Assembly (NCBI GenBank): GCA_050176585.1
Contig: JBFXHX010000017.1
Coordinates: 1-64,000 of the forward strand
Direction: 5' to 3'
Length of the DNA stretch: 64,000 nucleotides
Origin: CAYYWP01 sp050176585
GTDB lineage: Bacteria > Desulfobacterota > Binatia > HRBIN30 > CADEER01
Shown: positions 43,158 to 50,824 of the stretch, piece by piece
Position numbering within the stretch: the stretch's first letter is position 1
Layout of the letters: every line of letters starts with the position of its first letter
Translations under genes and position numbers: made by a program
The notes under the pieces: model-generated
What the model was told of the DNA's origin: nothing
The model's database searches: none
Seen by the model: only the letters and a program-made list of their open reading frames with translations

Positions 43158-43706
43158 ATGAGTACGGCAGAGACGACGAAAGCAAAGAGCGGTCACGGTG
43201 CTCGGGTCGGCAGCGCGCTGTGGTGCGAAGTCGTCGAATGGTACTACCGCGAAGCGGACCTGCTCGACACCGGTCGCGAGCGCGAGTGGCTCGAGATGAT
43301 CAGCCCCGACATCGTGTATCAGATGCCGGTGCGGCAGACCGTGGAGCGCGCCCGCGGATCGGGATTCGTCGAGAACACCTATCACCTTGACGAGCGGTTC
43401 GGATCACTCGCATCGCGCGTGCGGCGCAACGAGACTCCGTTCGCCTGGGCTGAGGATCCGCCGTCGCGGTTCCGCCACTACGTCAGCAACATCCGCGTCG
43501 CCGACGTGATCGGCGAGGATGTCCACGCGCGCACGAACCTGCTGATCTACCGCACCCGCGCGGACCAGACGACGCCGCAGCTCCTCGGCGGCGAGCGCCA
43601 CGACATCCTGCGGCGCGGCCCCGACGGCGCGCTGCTGCTCCATCGGCGGACCGTGCTGCTCGACTTGACCGCAATCGGCACGCACAATCTCGCCATCATC
43701 TTCTAA
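43158..43706 (+). CDS. Aromatic-ring-hydroxylating dioxygenase, small (beta) subunit
   Basis: The 182-residue protein has the NTF2-like fold of Rieske dioxygenase beta subunits: EVVEWYYREADLLDTGRERE, WLEMISPDIVYQMPVR, SRFRHYVSNIRVADV and the final LLDLTAIGTHNLAIIF. The beta subunit structurally supports the a3b3 hexamer. The gene is first in the operon, eight bases ahead of the alpha subunit; beta-before-alpha order is less common. The N-terminal 20 residues are low-complexity. Confidence 0.88.
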   Translation: MSTAETTKAKSGHGARVGSALWCEVVEWYYREADLLDTGREREWLEMISPDIVYQMPVRQTVERARGSGFVENTYHLDERFGSLASRVRRNETPFAWAEDPPSRFRHYVSNIRVADVIGEDVHARTNLLIYRTRADQTTPQLLGGERHDILRRGPDGALLLHRRTVLLDLTAIGTHNLAIIF

Positions 43707-43714
43707 GGAGCACC

Positions 43715-45088
43715 ATGAACAGATTGTCGCCTTCGGAACGCACCGAACGCCTGCTGGCGGAAATGCGGGCGGAGCTGTCGGAGGGCGTAGTCCCCGCCAC
43801 CGTGTTCGGCGACCCGGAGCTGTACCACCTCGAGCTCGAGCGCATCTTCGGTCGCGCCTGGGTGTTTCTCGCGCACGAGTCGGAGATCCCCGCCCGCGGA
43901 GATTACGTGGTGCGGCGCATCGGCGAGGACCCGTTCATCGTCGTGCGCGACGAGGACGGACACATCCACGCGTTCTTCGACGCGTGCCGCCACCGCGGCA
44001 CGCAGGTGTGTCGCGCCGACAGCGGTAATACCTCGCATTTCCGCTGCCCGTATCACGGGTGGACCTACAGCACGAAGGGCGAGCTCGTGGGCGCGCCGCT
44101 CTGGCAGTCCGCGTTCGGCGGTATGCGCAAGGAGGACAACGGCCTCGCCTCGCCCGCTCAGGTCGACACGTACCAGGGCCTCATCTTCGCCACGCTCGAC
44201 CCCTCCGCCCCTCCGCTGCGCGAGTACCTCGGCGGGATGGCGTGGTACATCGACCTGCTGTTCGGACTGAGCGAGCACGGGCTGGAGGTCATGCACCCGC
44301 CCCAGCGCTTCGTCATCGACGCCAATTGGAAGTCGCCCTCGGAGAACTTCGCCGGGGACGACTACCACCTGGGCACCCTGCACCGCTCGGTGTGGGATAT
44401 CGGCGCCTTCCCGGTGTCGTTCCATGACAACATGATGGGGTATCACATCCACGCTTCTCCGGGGCACTCCCTGAGCTTCTCGATCGCCCCGGACGACGAT
44501 GCGCCCGGGCCCCAGTTCTTCGGTTTCCCCGAAGAACTCGCGCGCACATTCAACACCAAGTGCATCTCCGCCGAGCAGCTCGACATCGCGCGCCGCAGCC
44601 GCGTGATCGTCGGCACCATCTTCCCGAATCTGTCGATGCTCGTGCTGCCGATGACCGAGGACGGGGCGAACCACCCGCCGACCGCCGTGGTCACCTTGCG
44701 CATCTGGCAGCCGCGCGGCGTCGGCACCGTCGAGGTGTGGAACTGGTTCTTCGCCTGGAAACACGCGACGCCGGAGCAGAAGGACCGCACTTATCGGGCC
44801 GGCCTCGGCACGTTTTCCATGGGCGGGTCGTTCGAGATGGATGACACCGAGCCCTGGATCACCGTCGGGCGTACGGGCCGCAGCACCTTCGCGCGCCTCA
44901 CCAATTTCAAGCTGAATTACAAAATGGGACTGCCCGGCGTCGGCATCGCCCAGCGCGTCGACAACTGGATCGGCCCCGGGGTCTGCTACTGGCCGCGCTT
45001 CGAAGAGGGCGTGCAGCGCAACTTCTACCGCCTCTACCTCGGGCTCATGCAGGCCAACGGGCGATATCCGCAGACCAACTTCGATTGA
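43715..45088 (+). CDS. Aromatic-ring-hydroxylating dioxygenase, large (alpha) Rieske subunit
   Basis: The 457-residue catalytic subunit has the Rieske [2Fe-2S] ligands in CRHRGTQVC (about residue 92) and CPYHGWTYSTKG (about 112). The mononuclear iron site follows in FAGDDYHLGTLHRSVW (about 215), with the bridging Asp before the His pair. The length and the beta-subunit gene upstream indicate a two-component dioxygenase of the biphenyl/benzoate class that makes a cis-dihydrodiol. Electrons may come from the small ferredoxin encoded at 45929. No reductase gene is in the operon. The substrate is not known. Confidence 0.92.
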   Translation: MNRLSPSERTERLLAEMRAELSEGVVPATVFGDPELYHLELERIFGRAWVFLAHESEIPARGDYVVRRIGEDPFIVVRDEDGHIHAFFDACRHRGTQVCRADSGNTSHFRCPYHGWTYSTKGELVGAPLWQSAFGGMRKEDNGLASPAQVDTYQGLIFATLDPSAPPLREYLGGMAWYIDLLFGLSEHGLEVMHPPQRFVIDANWKSPSENFAGDDYHLGTLHRSVWDIGAFPVSFHDNMMGYHIHASPGHSLSFSIAPDDDAPGPQFFGFPEELARTFNTKCISAEQLDIARRSRVIVGTIFPNLSMLVLPMTEDGANHPPTAVVTLRIWQPRGVGTVEVWNWFFAWKHATPEQKDRTYRAGLGTFSMGGSFEMDDTEPWITVGRTGRSTFARLTNFKLNYKMGLPGVGIAQRVDNWIGPGVCYWPRFEEGVQRNFYRLYLGLMQANGRYPQTNFD

Positions 45089-45099
45089 GGGCGGGCACG

Positions 45100-45897
45100 G
45101 TGGGCATACTGGACGGTCAGGTGGCGCTCATCGTCGGCGCCGGCGGCGGTATCGGCGCCGCGGTCGCGCGCCGTTACGTGCGGGAGGGCGCGCGCGTCGT
45201 GGCCGTGGATCGCGACCCAGCGCGCTTGGCGCGTCTACAGGATGAGCTCGGCGAGCACGGCATCACGGTGGCCGCCGACGCGAGCAGTTGGGAAGCGAGC
45301 CAGTCGATGGTCGCGCGCACGGTGGACGCGTTCTCGGGTCTCGACGTGCTGGTGTGCGCGACCGGCATCTATGATCACGCCGTGCGGCTGGTGGACATCC
45401 CGGGAGATCGGCTCGGCACCGCGATCGACGAGTGCTTTCGAATCAACGTCGGTTCCATGCTGCTCAACGCGCGCGCGGCCGTACCACAGCTGCTCGCGCG
45501 CCGCGGGCGCATCGTGCTCACCGCGTCGCATGCCTCGTTTCTGCCCGCCGGTGGCGGCGTGCTCTACACGGCCGCGAAGCACGCGGTCGCAGGCATCGTC
45601 CGCCAGCTCGCGTACGAGCTGGCGCCCAAAGTGCGGGTCAACGGCGTCGCGCCCGGCGTCGCGCCGACGGTGATGAGCGGCTTGCAGGCACTCGGGCAGC
45701 AACCCCGTCCGTCGCTGCTCCCCGGCACCGAGAACGTGCTCCCGCTCGGTCGCGTGCCCACTGCGGACGAGTACGGACCGATTTTCGCCCTGCTCGGCTC
45801 GAACGACTCGGGCCCGATGACAGGCGCGATCGTGCGCGTCGACAGCGGCCTCGCCATACGCGGCATCGCCGCGCCGGCCGGCGGCGGCGACCTCTGA
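45100..45897 (+). CDS. SDR-family dihydrodiol dehydrogenase-like protein
   Basis: The 265-residue short-chain dehydrogenase has the NAD motif VGAGGGIGAAVARRYV, CATGIYD, the catalytic Ser in VLTASHASFLPAGGG and Tyr/Lys in YTAAKHAVAGIVRQL. The sequence around VDRDPARLARLQDELGE fits NAD use. Position right after the ring-hydroxylating dioxygenase, overlapping its stop region, suggests dehydrogenation of the cis-dihydrodiol to a catechol-like product. I prefer the GTG at 45100 with GAGGG ahead; a TTG at 45085 is an alternative start. Confidence 0.86.
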   Translation: MGILDGQVALIVGAGGGIGAAVARRYVREGARVVAVDRDPARLARLQDELGEHGITVAADASSWEASQSMVARTVDAFSGLDVLVCATGIYDHAVRLVDIPGDRLGTAIDECFRINVGSMLLNARAAVPQLLARRGRIVLTASHASFLPAGGGVLYTAAKHAVAGIVRQLAYELAPKVRVNGVAPGVAPTVMSGLQALGQQPRPSLLPGTENVLPLGRVPTADEYGPIFALLGSNDSGPMTGAIVRVDSGLAIRGIAAPAGGGDL

Positions 45898-45928
45898 ACA
45901 ACTTCAGGGCATGAAGGAGTAACGCGCG

Positions 45929-46123
45929 ATGCGTGCCCATGTGGATCCCAAGAAGTGCCAGGCGTACGGCGCGTGCGCGACCGTGTGCCCGTCGGTGTTT
46001 CAGTTGGACAAGTGGGGGTTTTCGACGGTGAAGGACGACGGCACCGTACCGCCTGGAGACGAGGAAAAAGCGCACGCTGCCGTGCGCGCCTGCCCCGAAA
46101 ACGCGATTACCGTGGAGGGCTGA
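45929..46123 (+). CDS. Small ferredoxin ([3Fe-4S]/[4Fe-4S], P450-type)
   Basis: The 64-residue protein is a single-cluster ferredoxin. The Cys pattern is C-x5-C-x3-C-P at KKCQAYGACATVCPSVFQLD, then the last Cys in RACPENAITVEG. Ferredoxins of this group often have Ala, Tyr or His at the third Cys position and carry [3Fe-4S]; here the third Cys is present, so [4Fe-4S] is possible. Such ferredoxins serve cytochromes P450 and Rieske oxygenases. In this operon it is the likely electron donor to the dioxygenase. GAAGGAG precedes the ATG. Confidence 0.88.
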   Translation: MRAHVDPKKCQAYGACATVCPSVFQLDKWGFSTVKDDGTVPPGDEEKAHAAVRACPENAITVEG

Positions 46124-46125
46124 GC

Positions 46126-46911
46126 GTGGATCTCGGTCTCGACGGCAAGGTGGTGCTCGTCACTGCGGCGAGCCGCGGTATCGGACTGGCGTGTGCGCGG
46201 GCCTTCCTGGACGAAGGCGCTGCGGTCGCCATCAATGCGCGTGACGAAGCGGGGCTGGCCGCAGCGGCCAAGCAGCTCGGCGAACGCGGCCGGGTAACGT
46301 ACCACCCGGCGGACCTGAGCAGCGAGGCGGACACGGCGCGGTTGCTGGCGGCGGTGGAACACGCGCACGACCGGCTCGATGTCCTGGTCTCCAACACCGG
46401 CGGGCCCACACTGGCGCCAGTTCTGGACACCACGCTCGACGACTGGGCGACCGCTTATCAACTGCTGCTCCGCCCGGCCGTCCAACTCGCCCAAGGGGCG
46501 GCGCAGCGCATGACCGCGCACGGCAGCGGCAGCATCGTCTTCCTCACCTCGACGTGGGTGAAGCAGCCGAAGGCGGGCGGAGTGCTCTCCGCAGCCATGC
46601 GCTCGGGCGTCGCCGCACTATCCAAACAGCTCGCGCTCGAGCTCGCCCCGCAGGGCGTGCGCGTCAATCAGGTGCTGCCAGGGGCAGTGGCGACCGATCG
46701 CATGCGCGCAGTGGCGATGGCCGCGGCGCGTCGGAATGGCACCAGCGAGGAGACCGAGCTCCAGAAGATGGTCGCCGACATCCCGCTCGCTCGCTGGGGT
46801 ACACCCGAGGAGATCGCGGCGGCGGCGGTGTTCCTCGCCTCGCCACGGTCCGGGTTCACAACCGGTGCTTCGCTTCAGGTCGACGGCGGCTTGGTGCGCT
46901 TCACCCTGTGA
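46126..46911 (+). CDS. SDR-fold protein lacking the usual Tyr-x3-Lys
   Basis: The 261-residue protein has the SDR cofactor motif VLVTAASRGIGLACARAF and VSNTGGPTLAPV. The catalytic stretch reads FLTSTWVKQPKAGGVLSAAM then RSGVAALSKQL, so the YxxxK pair is not where it should be. The same subgroup (BKR-like SDRs) is known for departing from the classical tetrad. It begins at a GTG two bases after the ferredoxin stop. The activity is uncertain; a non-redox or altered reductase role is possible. Confidence 0.8.
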   Translation: MDLGLDGKVVLVTAASRGIGLACARAFLDEGAAVAINARDEAGLAAAAKQLGERGRVTYHPADLSSEADTARLLAAVEHAHDRLDVLVSNTGGPTLAPVLDTTLDDWATAYQLLLRPAVQLAQGAAQRMTAHGSGSIVFLTSTWVKQPKAGGVLSAAMRSGVAALSKQLALELAPQGVRVNQVLPGAVATDRMRAVAMAAARRNGTSEETELQKMVADIPLARWGTPEEIAAAAVFLASPRSGFTTGASLQVDGGLVRFTL

Positions 46912-46925
46912 TGCGAGGAGGTCCG

Positions 46926-47942
46926 ATGCCGAAGACGCTGCGTCAATTGTTCATCGACCAGTACCAGCTCTGTCAGCTCACTTCGAAAGAGATGGTCGCG
47001 GTGATCGCCGAGCTCGGTCAGAAGACGGCGTACGTCGAAGCCGCGGTGGAGGCCGCACACGACATCGGTGCGGGGGCGCTCGTGCTGACCGCGAGCAGCC
47101 TCTCGTACCCGATGCTGCCTCCGTACAATCCCGGTGCGTCCGGCCGCGAGGTGGGCGCGTTGCTCGCCGCGGCCGGGGAATGCGACATGGTGATCGACGC
47201 GACCGTCGGCGGGCTCATCCACTCCGAGGTCCGCACCCGCATCACCGGCAATGGCAAGCGGATGCTGTTCGTCGCCGAGCCGGCAGACGTGCTGGAGCGC
47301 TTGATGGGCACTCAGGAGCTGAAGCAGTCGGTGCTCGAGAGCGGCCAACGGCTGCGGCGCGGCGCGCTGCTGCACGTGACCAGCGACGGCGGCACCGATC
47401 TCACCGCCGACATCTCGGGCACCGATCTGCCGATCACGCATCAGTGGGGCTTCGTCGACGAACCCGGCCGCTGGGATCACTGGCCGAGCGGGTTCGTGGC
47501 CTGTTTCCCGAAGGACCGCAGCGCACAGGGCAGGATCGTGCTGCAACCCGGCGACGTGTTGGTGCCGTTCAATCGGTACATCAACGAACCCGTGGAGCTC
47601 GAGGTGCGCGACGGGTTCATCGTCGGCATACAGGGCGGCGGCGCCGATGCGGCGCGGTTGCGCGACTATTTCGATTCCTGGCACGACCCCGATGCCTGGG
47701 CCGTATCGCACATGGGTTGGGGCTTGCACCGCATGGCCAGCTGGGCCGCGCTTGACGTGTACGACGGGCGCAAGCTCTACGGTCAGGAGCTCCGTTCGAC
47801 GCCGGGGAACTTCATGTGGTCGACGGGCTCGAACCGCTTCGCGGGCAGGGATACGCCCGCGCACATCGACATCCCGATGCGCGGCTGCACCGTGCGGGTG
47901 GATCGCGAGGTCGTCGTCGAGCGAGGGCACCTGGTCGCCTGA
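46926..47942 (+). CDS. 2,5-dihydroxypyridine 5,6-dioxygenase (NicX)-like protein
   Basis: The 338-residue protein resembles the NicX/HpdA family, which shares the fold of M29 aminopeptidases and opens the ring of 2,5-dihydroxypyridine in nicotinate breakdown. Visible features are LTASSLSYPMLPPYNPG, GGLIHSEVRTRITGNGKRML, the C-terminal metal-site stretch VSHMGWGLHRMASWAALDVY and FMWSTGSNRFAGRDTPAH. Those His and Asp residues could bind Fe(II). The ATG at 46926 follows GAGGAGGT. An aminopeptidase-like role is the alternative, but the operon of ring-cleaving enzymes favours dioxygenase action. Confidence 0.78.
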   Translation: MPKTLRQLFIDQYQLCQLTSKEMVAVIAELGQKTAYVEAAVEAAHDIGAGALVLTASSLSYPMLPPYNPGASGREVGALLAAAGECDMVIDATVGGLIHSEVRTRITGNGKRMLFVAEPADVLERLMGTQELKQSVLESGQRLRRGALLHVTSDGGTDLTADISGTDLPITHQWGFVDEPGRWDHWPSGFVACFPKDRSAQGRIVLQPGDVLVPFNRYINEPVELEVRDGFIVGIQGGGADAARLRDYFDSWHDPDAWAVSHMGWGLHRMASWAALDVYDGRKLYGQELRSTPGNFMWSTGSNRFAGRDTPAHIDIPMRGCTVRVDREVVVERGHLVA

Positions 47943-47957
47943 ACAGGAGCATTGAAC

Positions 47958-49049
47958 ATGGACCGCAGCACCATCGAGCAGGCGATTCGCAGCCTCGCCG
48001 GAGATCCCGACCTACTGGCGCGCTTCAAGACCGATCCGCCGGGCGTCGGCGCAACGCTCGGGCTGAGCGCTGACGCCGCACAGGCGATCGCCAGCGGCGA
48101 CCGCGGTGCCTTGCGCAATCTCGGTATCGACTCCGGGCTGAGCATCCTGGCGGGGCGCTGGTTCGGCGCTTCGGCACAGGACAGCACTCACCACAGCCGG
48201 TTCCAAGTCGATCACAGCACACCGGTGCCGCCCGCGGATGTGCCGGCGGGATTAGTGTTTGCCGGGGCGTGCTCGCACGTGCCCGACTTCCTCGCCCGGC
48301 CGGAGATCGACCCCCCGGAACAGATCGCGCGCCTCTCCCGGGCGTATGAGCAGTTGCGCGCGCGACTCACCGCGGCCGCACCCGACGTGATCATCGTCAC
48401 CACCGACAACCACTTCCAGTCCTTCAAGACCGGTGGCACTGTCGTCGGCACGGGGCCGCGCCATACCGGCTCGATGGCGTTCTTCAAGCGCCCCGACCTC
48501 GATCTCACGATCACCGGCGACGAAGCCTTCGCGCAGCAGATCGTCGCCGCGGGGCGCGCCGCGGGTCTCGAGATCGAAGAGGCGCGGCACATCGATCTCG
48601 ACCATGGGCTCATCGTACCATTGCGCTCCGTGCTGCCGCGGCCCGACATTCCGGTGGTGCCGGTGCTCACCCAGCCGGCGCGGTCGTTCTCGCCGTTCGG
48701 AGCGCGCGCATTCGGCCGCGCGATGCGCGAGGCGGTGAAACTCAGCGGCCGCCGGGTCGCGGTCCTGGCCACTGGCGGCCTCTCGCACTGGCTCGACCCC
48801 GGAAAGTTCGGCTTCGTGGATGTGGAATTCGACAACTATCTATTGGACATGCTGCGCAGCGGTCGCGGAACGGAGATCGGCGATCTCGAGCCCTACCCGT
48901 TGCTCGACCACGGTCAGTACGAATTTGGGAACTGGCTGATCATGCTCGGCGCGGTGGGCCCGGGCGTCACGGCGGAGGTCCTCGCCTACGAGCCGATGAC
49001 GGCGTCGGGTGGGGGCTGGGCTGTCGTCGACATGCAGCTGCCGCACTAG
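47958..49049 (+). CDS. LigA-LigB-type extradiol ring-cleavage dioxygenase fusion
   Basis: The 363-residue protein joins a LigA-like N-terminal helical domain (about residues 1-70, STIEQAIRSLAGDPDLLARF) to a LigB-type catalytic domain (about 90-360). Candidate Fe(II) ligands and acid/base residues are in AGACSHVPDF, VTTDNHFQSF, HIDLDHGLIVPL and LATGGLSHWLDPG. The class III extradiol family cleaves catechol-type rings, for example protocatechuate 4,5-dioxygenase and related enzymes. It follows the NicX-like gene by 15 bases and precedes a nitrilase-family gene. The substrate is unknown. Confidence 0.85.
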   Translation: MDRSTIEQAIRSLAGDPDLLARFKTDPPGVGATLGLSADAAQAIASGDRGALRNLGIDSGLSILAGRWFGASAQDSTHHSRFQVDHSTPVPPADVPAGLVFAGACSHVPDFLARPEIDPPEQIARLSRAYEQLRARLTAAAPDVIIVTTDNHFQSFKTGGTVVGTGPRHTGSMAFFKRPDLDLTITGDEAFAQQIVAAGRAAGLEIEEARHIDLDHGLIVPLRSVLPRPDIPVVPVLTQPARSFSPFGARAFGRAMREAVKLSGRRVAVLATGGLSHWLDPGKFGFVDVEFDNYLLDMLRSGRGTEIGDLEPYPLLDHGQYEFGNWLIMLGAVGPGVTAEVLAYEPMTASGGGWAVVDMQLPH

Positions 49050-49058
49050 ACGGCCGTG

Positions 49059-49937
49059 ATGGCCGATCCGGCGACGGGGACGCGCTTGCGCGTCGCGCTC
49101 ACGCAATGGCACGCGACCATCGATGTCGCTTCGAACCTGGCGGTTGCGCTGGAGGTCGTGCGTGCCGCCGCGGCCGAACGGCCGGATCTGATCGTCCTGC
49201 CCGAGAATAGCCTATGTCTCGGCGGCAACGCCGAGATGCGCGCGCGCGCCCTCGACGCGAATGGCCCCGAGCTCGAGGCGCTCGCCGGCGTAGCGCGCGA
49301 AGCGCGCGCAGCGGTCATCCTCGGCGGCTTCAAGCGGCGCGTCGATGGCGACGAGCTGGTGCGCAACAGTGCCGCGGTGCTCGATTGCAACGGGCGGCTC
49401 GCGGCGCTCTACGACAAGATCCACCTCTTCGACGCCAACGTCGGGGGTACGATGTTCGCCGCCTCGTCGGTGGAGCGCGCCGGTGAGCGGCCGCTGATCG
49501 TGGAGGTCGCCGGCGCGAAGGTGGGCGTAACGATCTGCTACGATGTCCGATTTCCCGAGCTCTACCGCACACTGGCGCTGGCCGGCGCTGAAGTGCTGCT
49601 GGTCCCGTCGGCGTTCACGCTCACCACCGGCCGGGCACACTGGCACGTGCTCTTGCGCGCGCGCGCCATCGAGAATGGCGCGTTCGTCGTCGCCTCGGCC
49701 ACGATGCGCGACGCCGGCGACGCCTTCGAGACCTACGGCCATGCGCTGGTCGTCGGGCCCTGGGGCGATGTCATGGTCGACCTCGGCGAGGCGAAGCGCG
49801 CGTGGCAGGTGGTCGAGCTCGATCTCGCGGAAGTTGCGGCGGCGCGCCGGCGCTTGCCCGTGCTCGCCGGCGTACGCCCCGCAGCGTCCACTGCGGCGCC
49901 GGCCCTGGTGGCACTCGGCCGCGGCAGCGCACCGTGA
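49059..49937 (+). CDS. Carbon-nitrogen hydrolase (nitrilase superfamily)
   Basis: The 292-residue protein has the Glu-Lys-Cys triad: Glu in IVLPENSLCLGG (about residue 49), Lys in ALYDKIHLFD (about 119) and Cys in VTICYDVRFPELYR (about 159). The motif ICYDVRFPELYR matches the omega-amidase/Nit2-like branch, which hydrolyses omega-amides of dicarboxylates such as 2-oxoglutaramate. In the operon it may deamidate a ring-opened product, consistent with a nitrogen-bearing substrate. The start ATG is ten bases after the preceding stop; a GTG three bases earlier is also possible. Confidence 0.88.
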   Translation: MADPATGTRLRVALTQWHATIDVASNLAVALEVVRAAAAERPDLIVLPENSLCLGGNAEMRARALDANGPELEALAGVAREARAAVILGGFKRRVDGDELVRNSAAVLDCNGRLAALYDKIHLFDANVGGTMFAASSVERAGERPLIVEVAGAKVGVTICYDVRFPELYRTLALAGAEVLLVPSAFTLTTGRAHWHVLLRARAIENGAFVVASATMRDAGDAFETYGHALVVGPWGDVMVDLGEAKRAWQVVELDLAEVAAARRRLPVLAGVRPAASTAAPALVALGRGSAP

Positions 49938-50011
49938 AGGACGCGCCGCGGGCACGCGTAAGAGGCGCACCGCCCTGCGCATCTCCGCGTCCAAGTAAGA
50001 GAGGTGTTGTG

Positions 50012-50284
50012 ATGCGTGACCCCCACGAGGATGAGGCGCCCACCGATCGGCTCATCGACGGCGTGGCCGCTGAAGACGGCATCGTCGCCGCCGCCGATCC
50101 ATTTCAGATCGTCAACGAGTTCACCGCCATTCAGGTTCGCAAGGTACGCACGCGCAACGGCGAACGGCTGGAGCTGCTCAACCTGCGCAGCGGCACGCGT
50201 ATCCTGCTCGATGCGATGCAGCTCGAGATCATCGCGGCGCAGCGCCCGGAAGTGTTCACCTCCCTGCTCGCCACGTCGCAGTAA
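50012..50284 (+). CDS. Small acidic protein of unknown function in the ring-cleavage operon
   Basis: The 90-residue protein has an acidic leader (HEDEAPTDRLIDGVAAEDG) followed by a compact beta-rich region: PFQIVNEFTAIQVRKVRTRN, GERLELLNLRSGTRILLDAM and QLEIIAAQRPEVF. I recall similar small proteins near dioxygenase and dihydrodiol dehydrogenase genes, but no function. GAGGTGTTGTG precedes the ATG at 50012. Its position between the nitrilase-family and CMD-family genes suggests an accessory or subunit role. Confidence 0.7.
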   Translation: MRDPHEDEAPTDRLIDGVAAEDGIVAAADPFQIVNEFTAIQVRKVRTRNGERLELLNLRSGTRILLDAMQLEIIAAQRPEVFTSLLATSQ

Positions 50285-50355
50285 CGGCGAGCACCCCGCG
50301 CGCGCAGCGGCAGTTCGCCGCCGTCCCCGACGGCCAAATCTCGCAAGGAGTGACC

Positions 50356-50697
50356 ATGGCGTTTCATGGGGTCGACGCATCCAAGCAGTTCAAGCGCATG
50401 CGCGCGGCGGCGCCTGACACGTGGCGCGCCTGGCTCGAGTTCAATCAGAAGGCATTCGCCGAGGGCGCCTTGCCGGTGAAGACCAAGGAGCTGATCGCGG
50501 TGGCGATTGCGCACATCACGCAGTGCCCCTGGTGTATCGAGGCGCACGTGCAACACGCCGAGCGGGCGGGTGCCACCGAGCAGGAGCTCTCGGAGGTGAC
50601 GTTCGTCGCGATGGCGATGGCCGCCGGAGCGGCCTGGGCTCACGGGAGCCTCGCCCTGCAATGCGCTGAAGGGCACGCGGCGAGGCGAGAGACATAA
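50356..50697 (+). CDS. Carboxymuconolactone decarboxylase family protein (AhpD-like)
   Basis: The 113-residue helical protein has the CMD core: FNQKAFAEGALPVKTKELIA, VAIAHITQCPWCIEAHVQHA and ATEQELSEVTFVAMAMAAGA. The CxxC pair followed by His (CPWCIEAHVQH) is typical of AhpD-like peroxidase members, whereas true 4-carboxymuconolactone decarboxylases lack it. I use the ATG at 50356, with AAGGAGTGACC in front. It is the last gene of the cluster; it may act as a redox helper for oxygen-sensitive iron enzymes (inference). Confidence 0.85.
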   Translation: MAFHGVDASKQFKRMRAAAPDTWRAWLEFNQKAFAEGALPVKTKELIAVAIAHITQCPWCIEAHVQHAERAGATEQELSEVTFVAMAMAAGAAWAHGSLALQCAEGHAARRET

Positions 50698-50824
50698 CCC
50701 TCTCGGCAAGCCTTTGGATCCGCGCCTAAGGGTGCGCCGCTGCACGAGCCGATACCGAGCACGTGCGCCCGCCGAGCGGGTCGGACGTTTGCGAGACCGT
50801 CCGGCCTTTGCTCTTATTCGGCCA

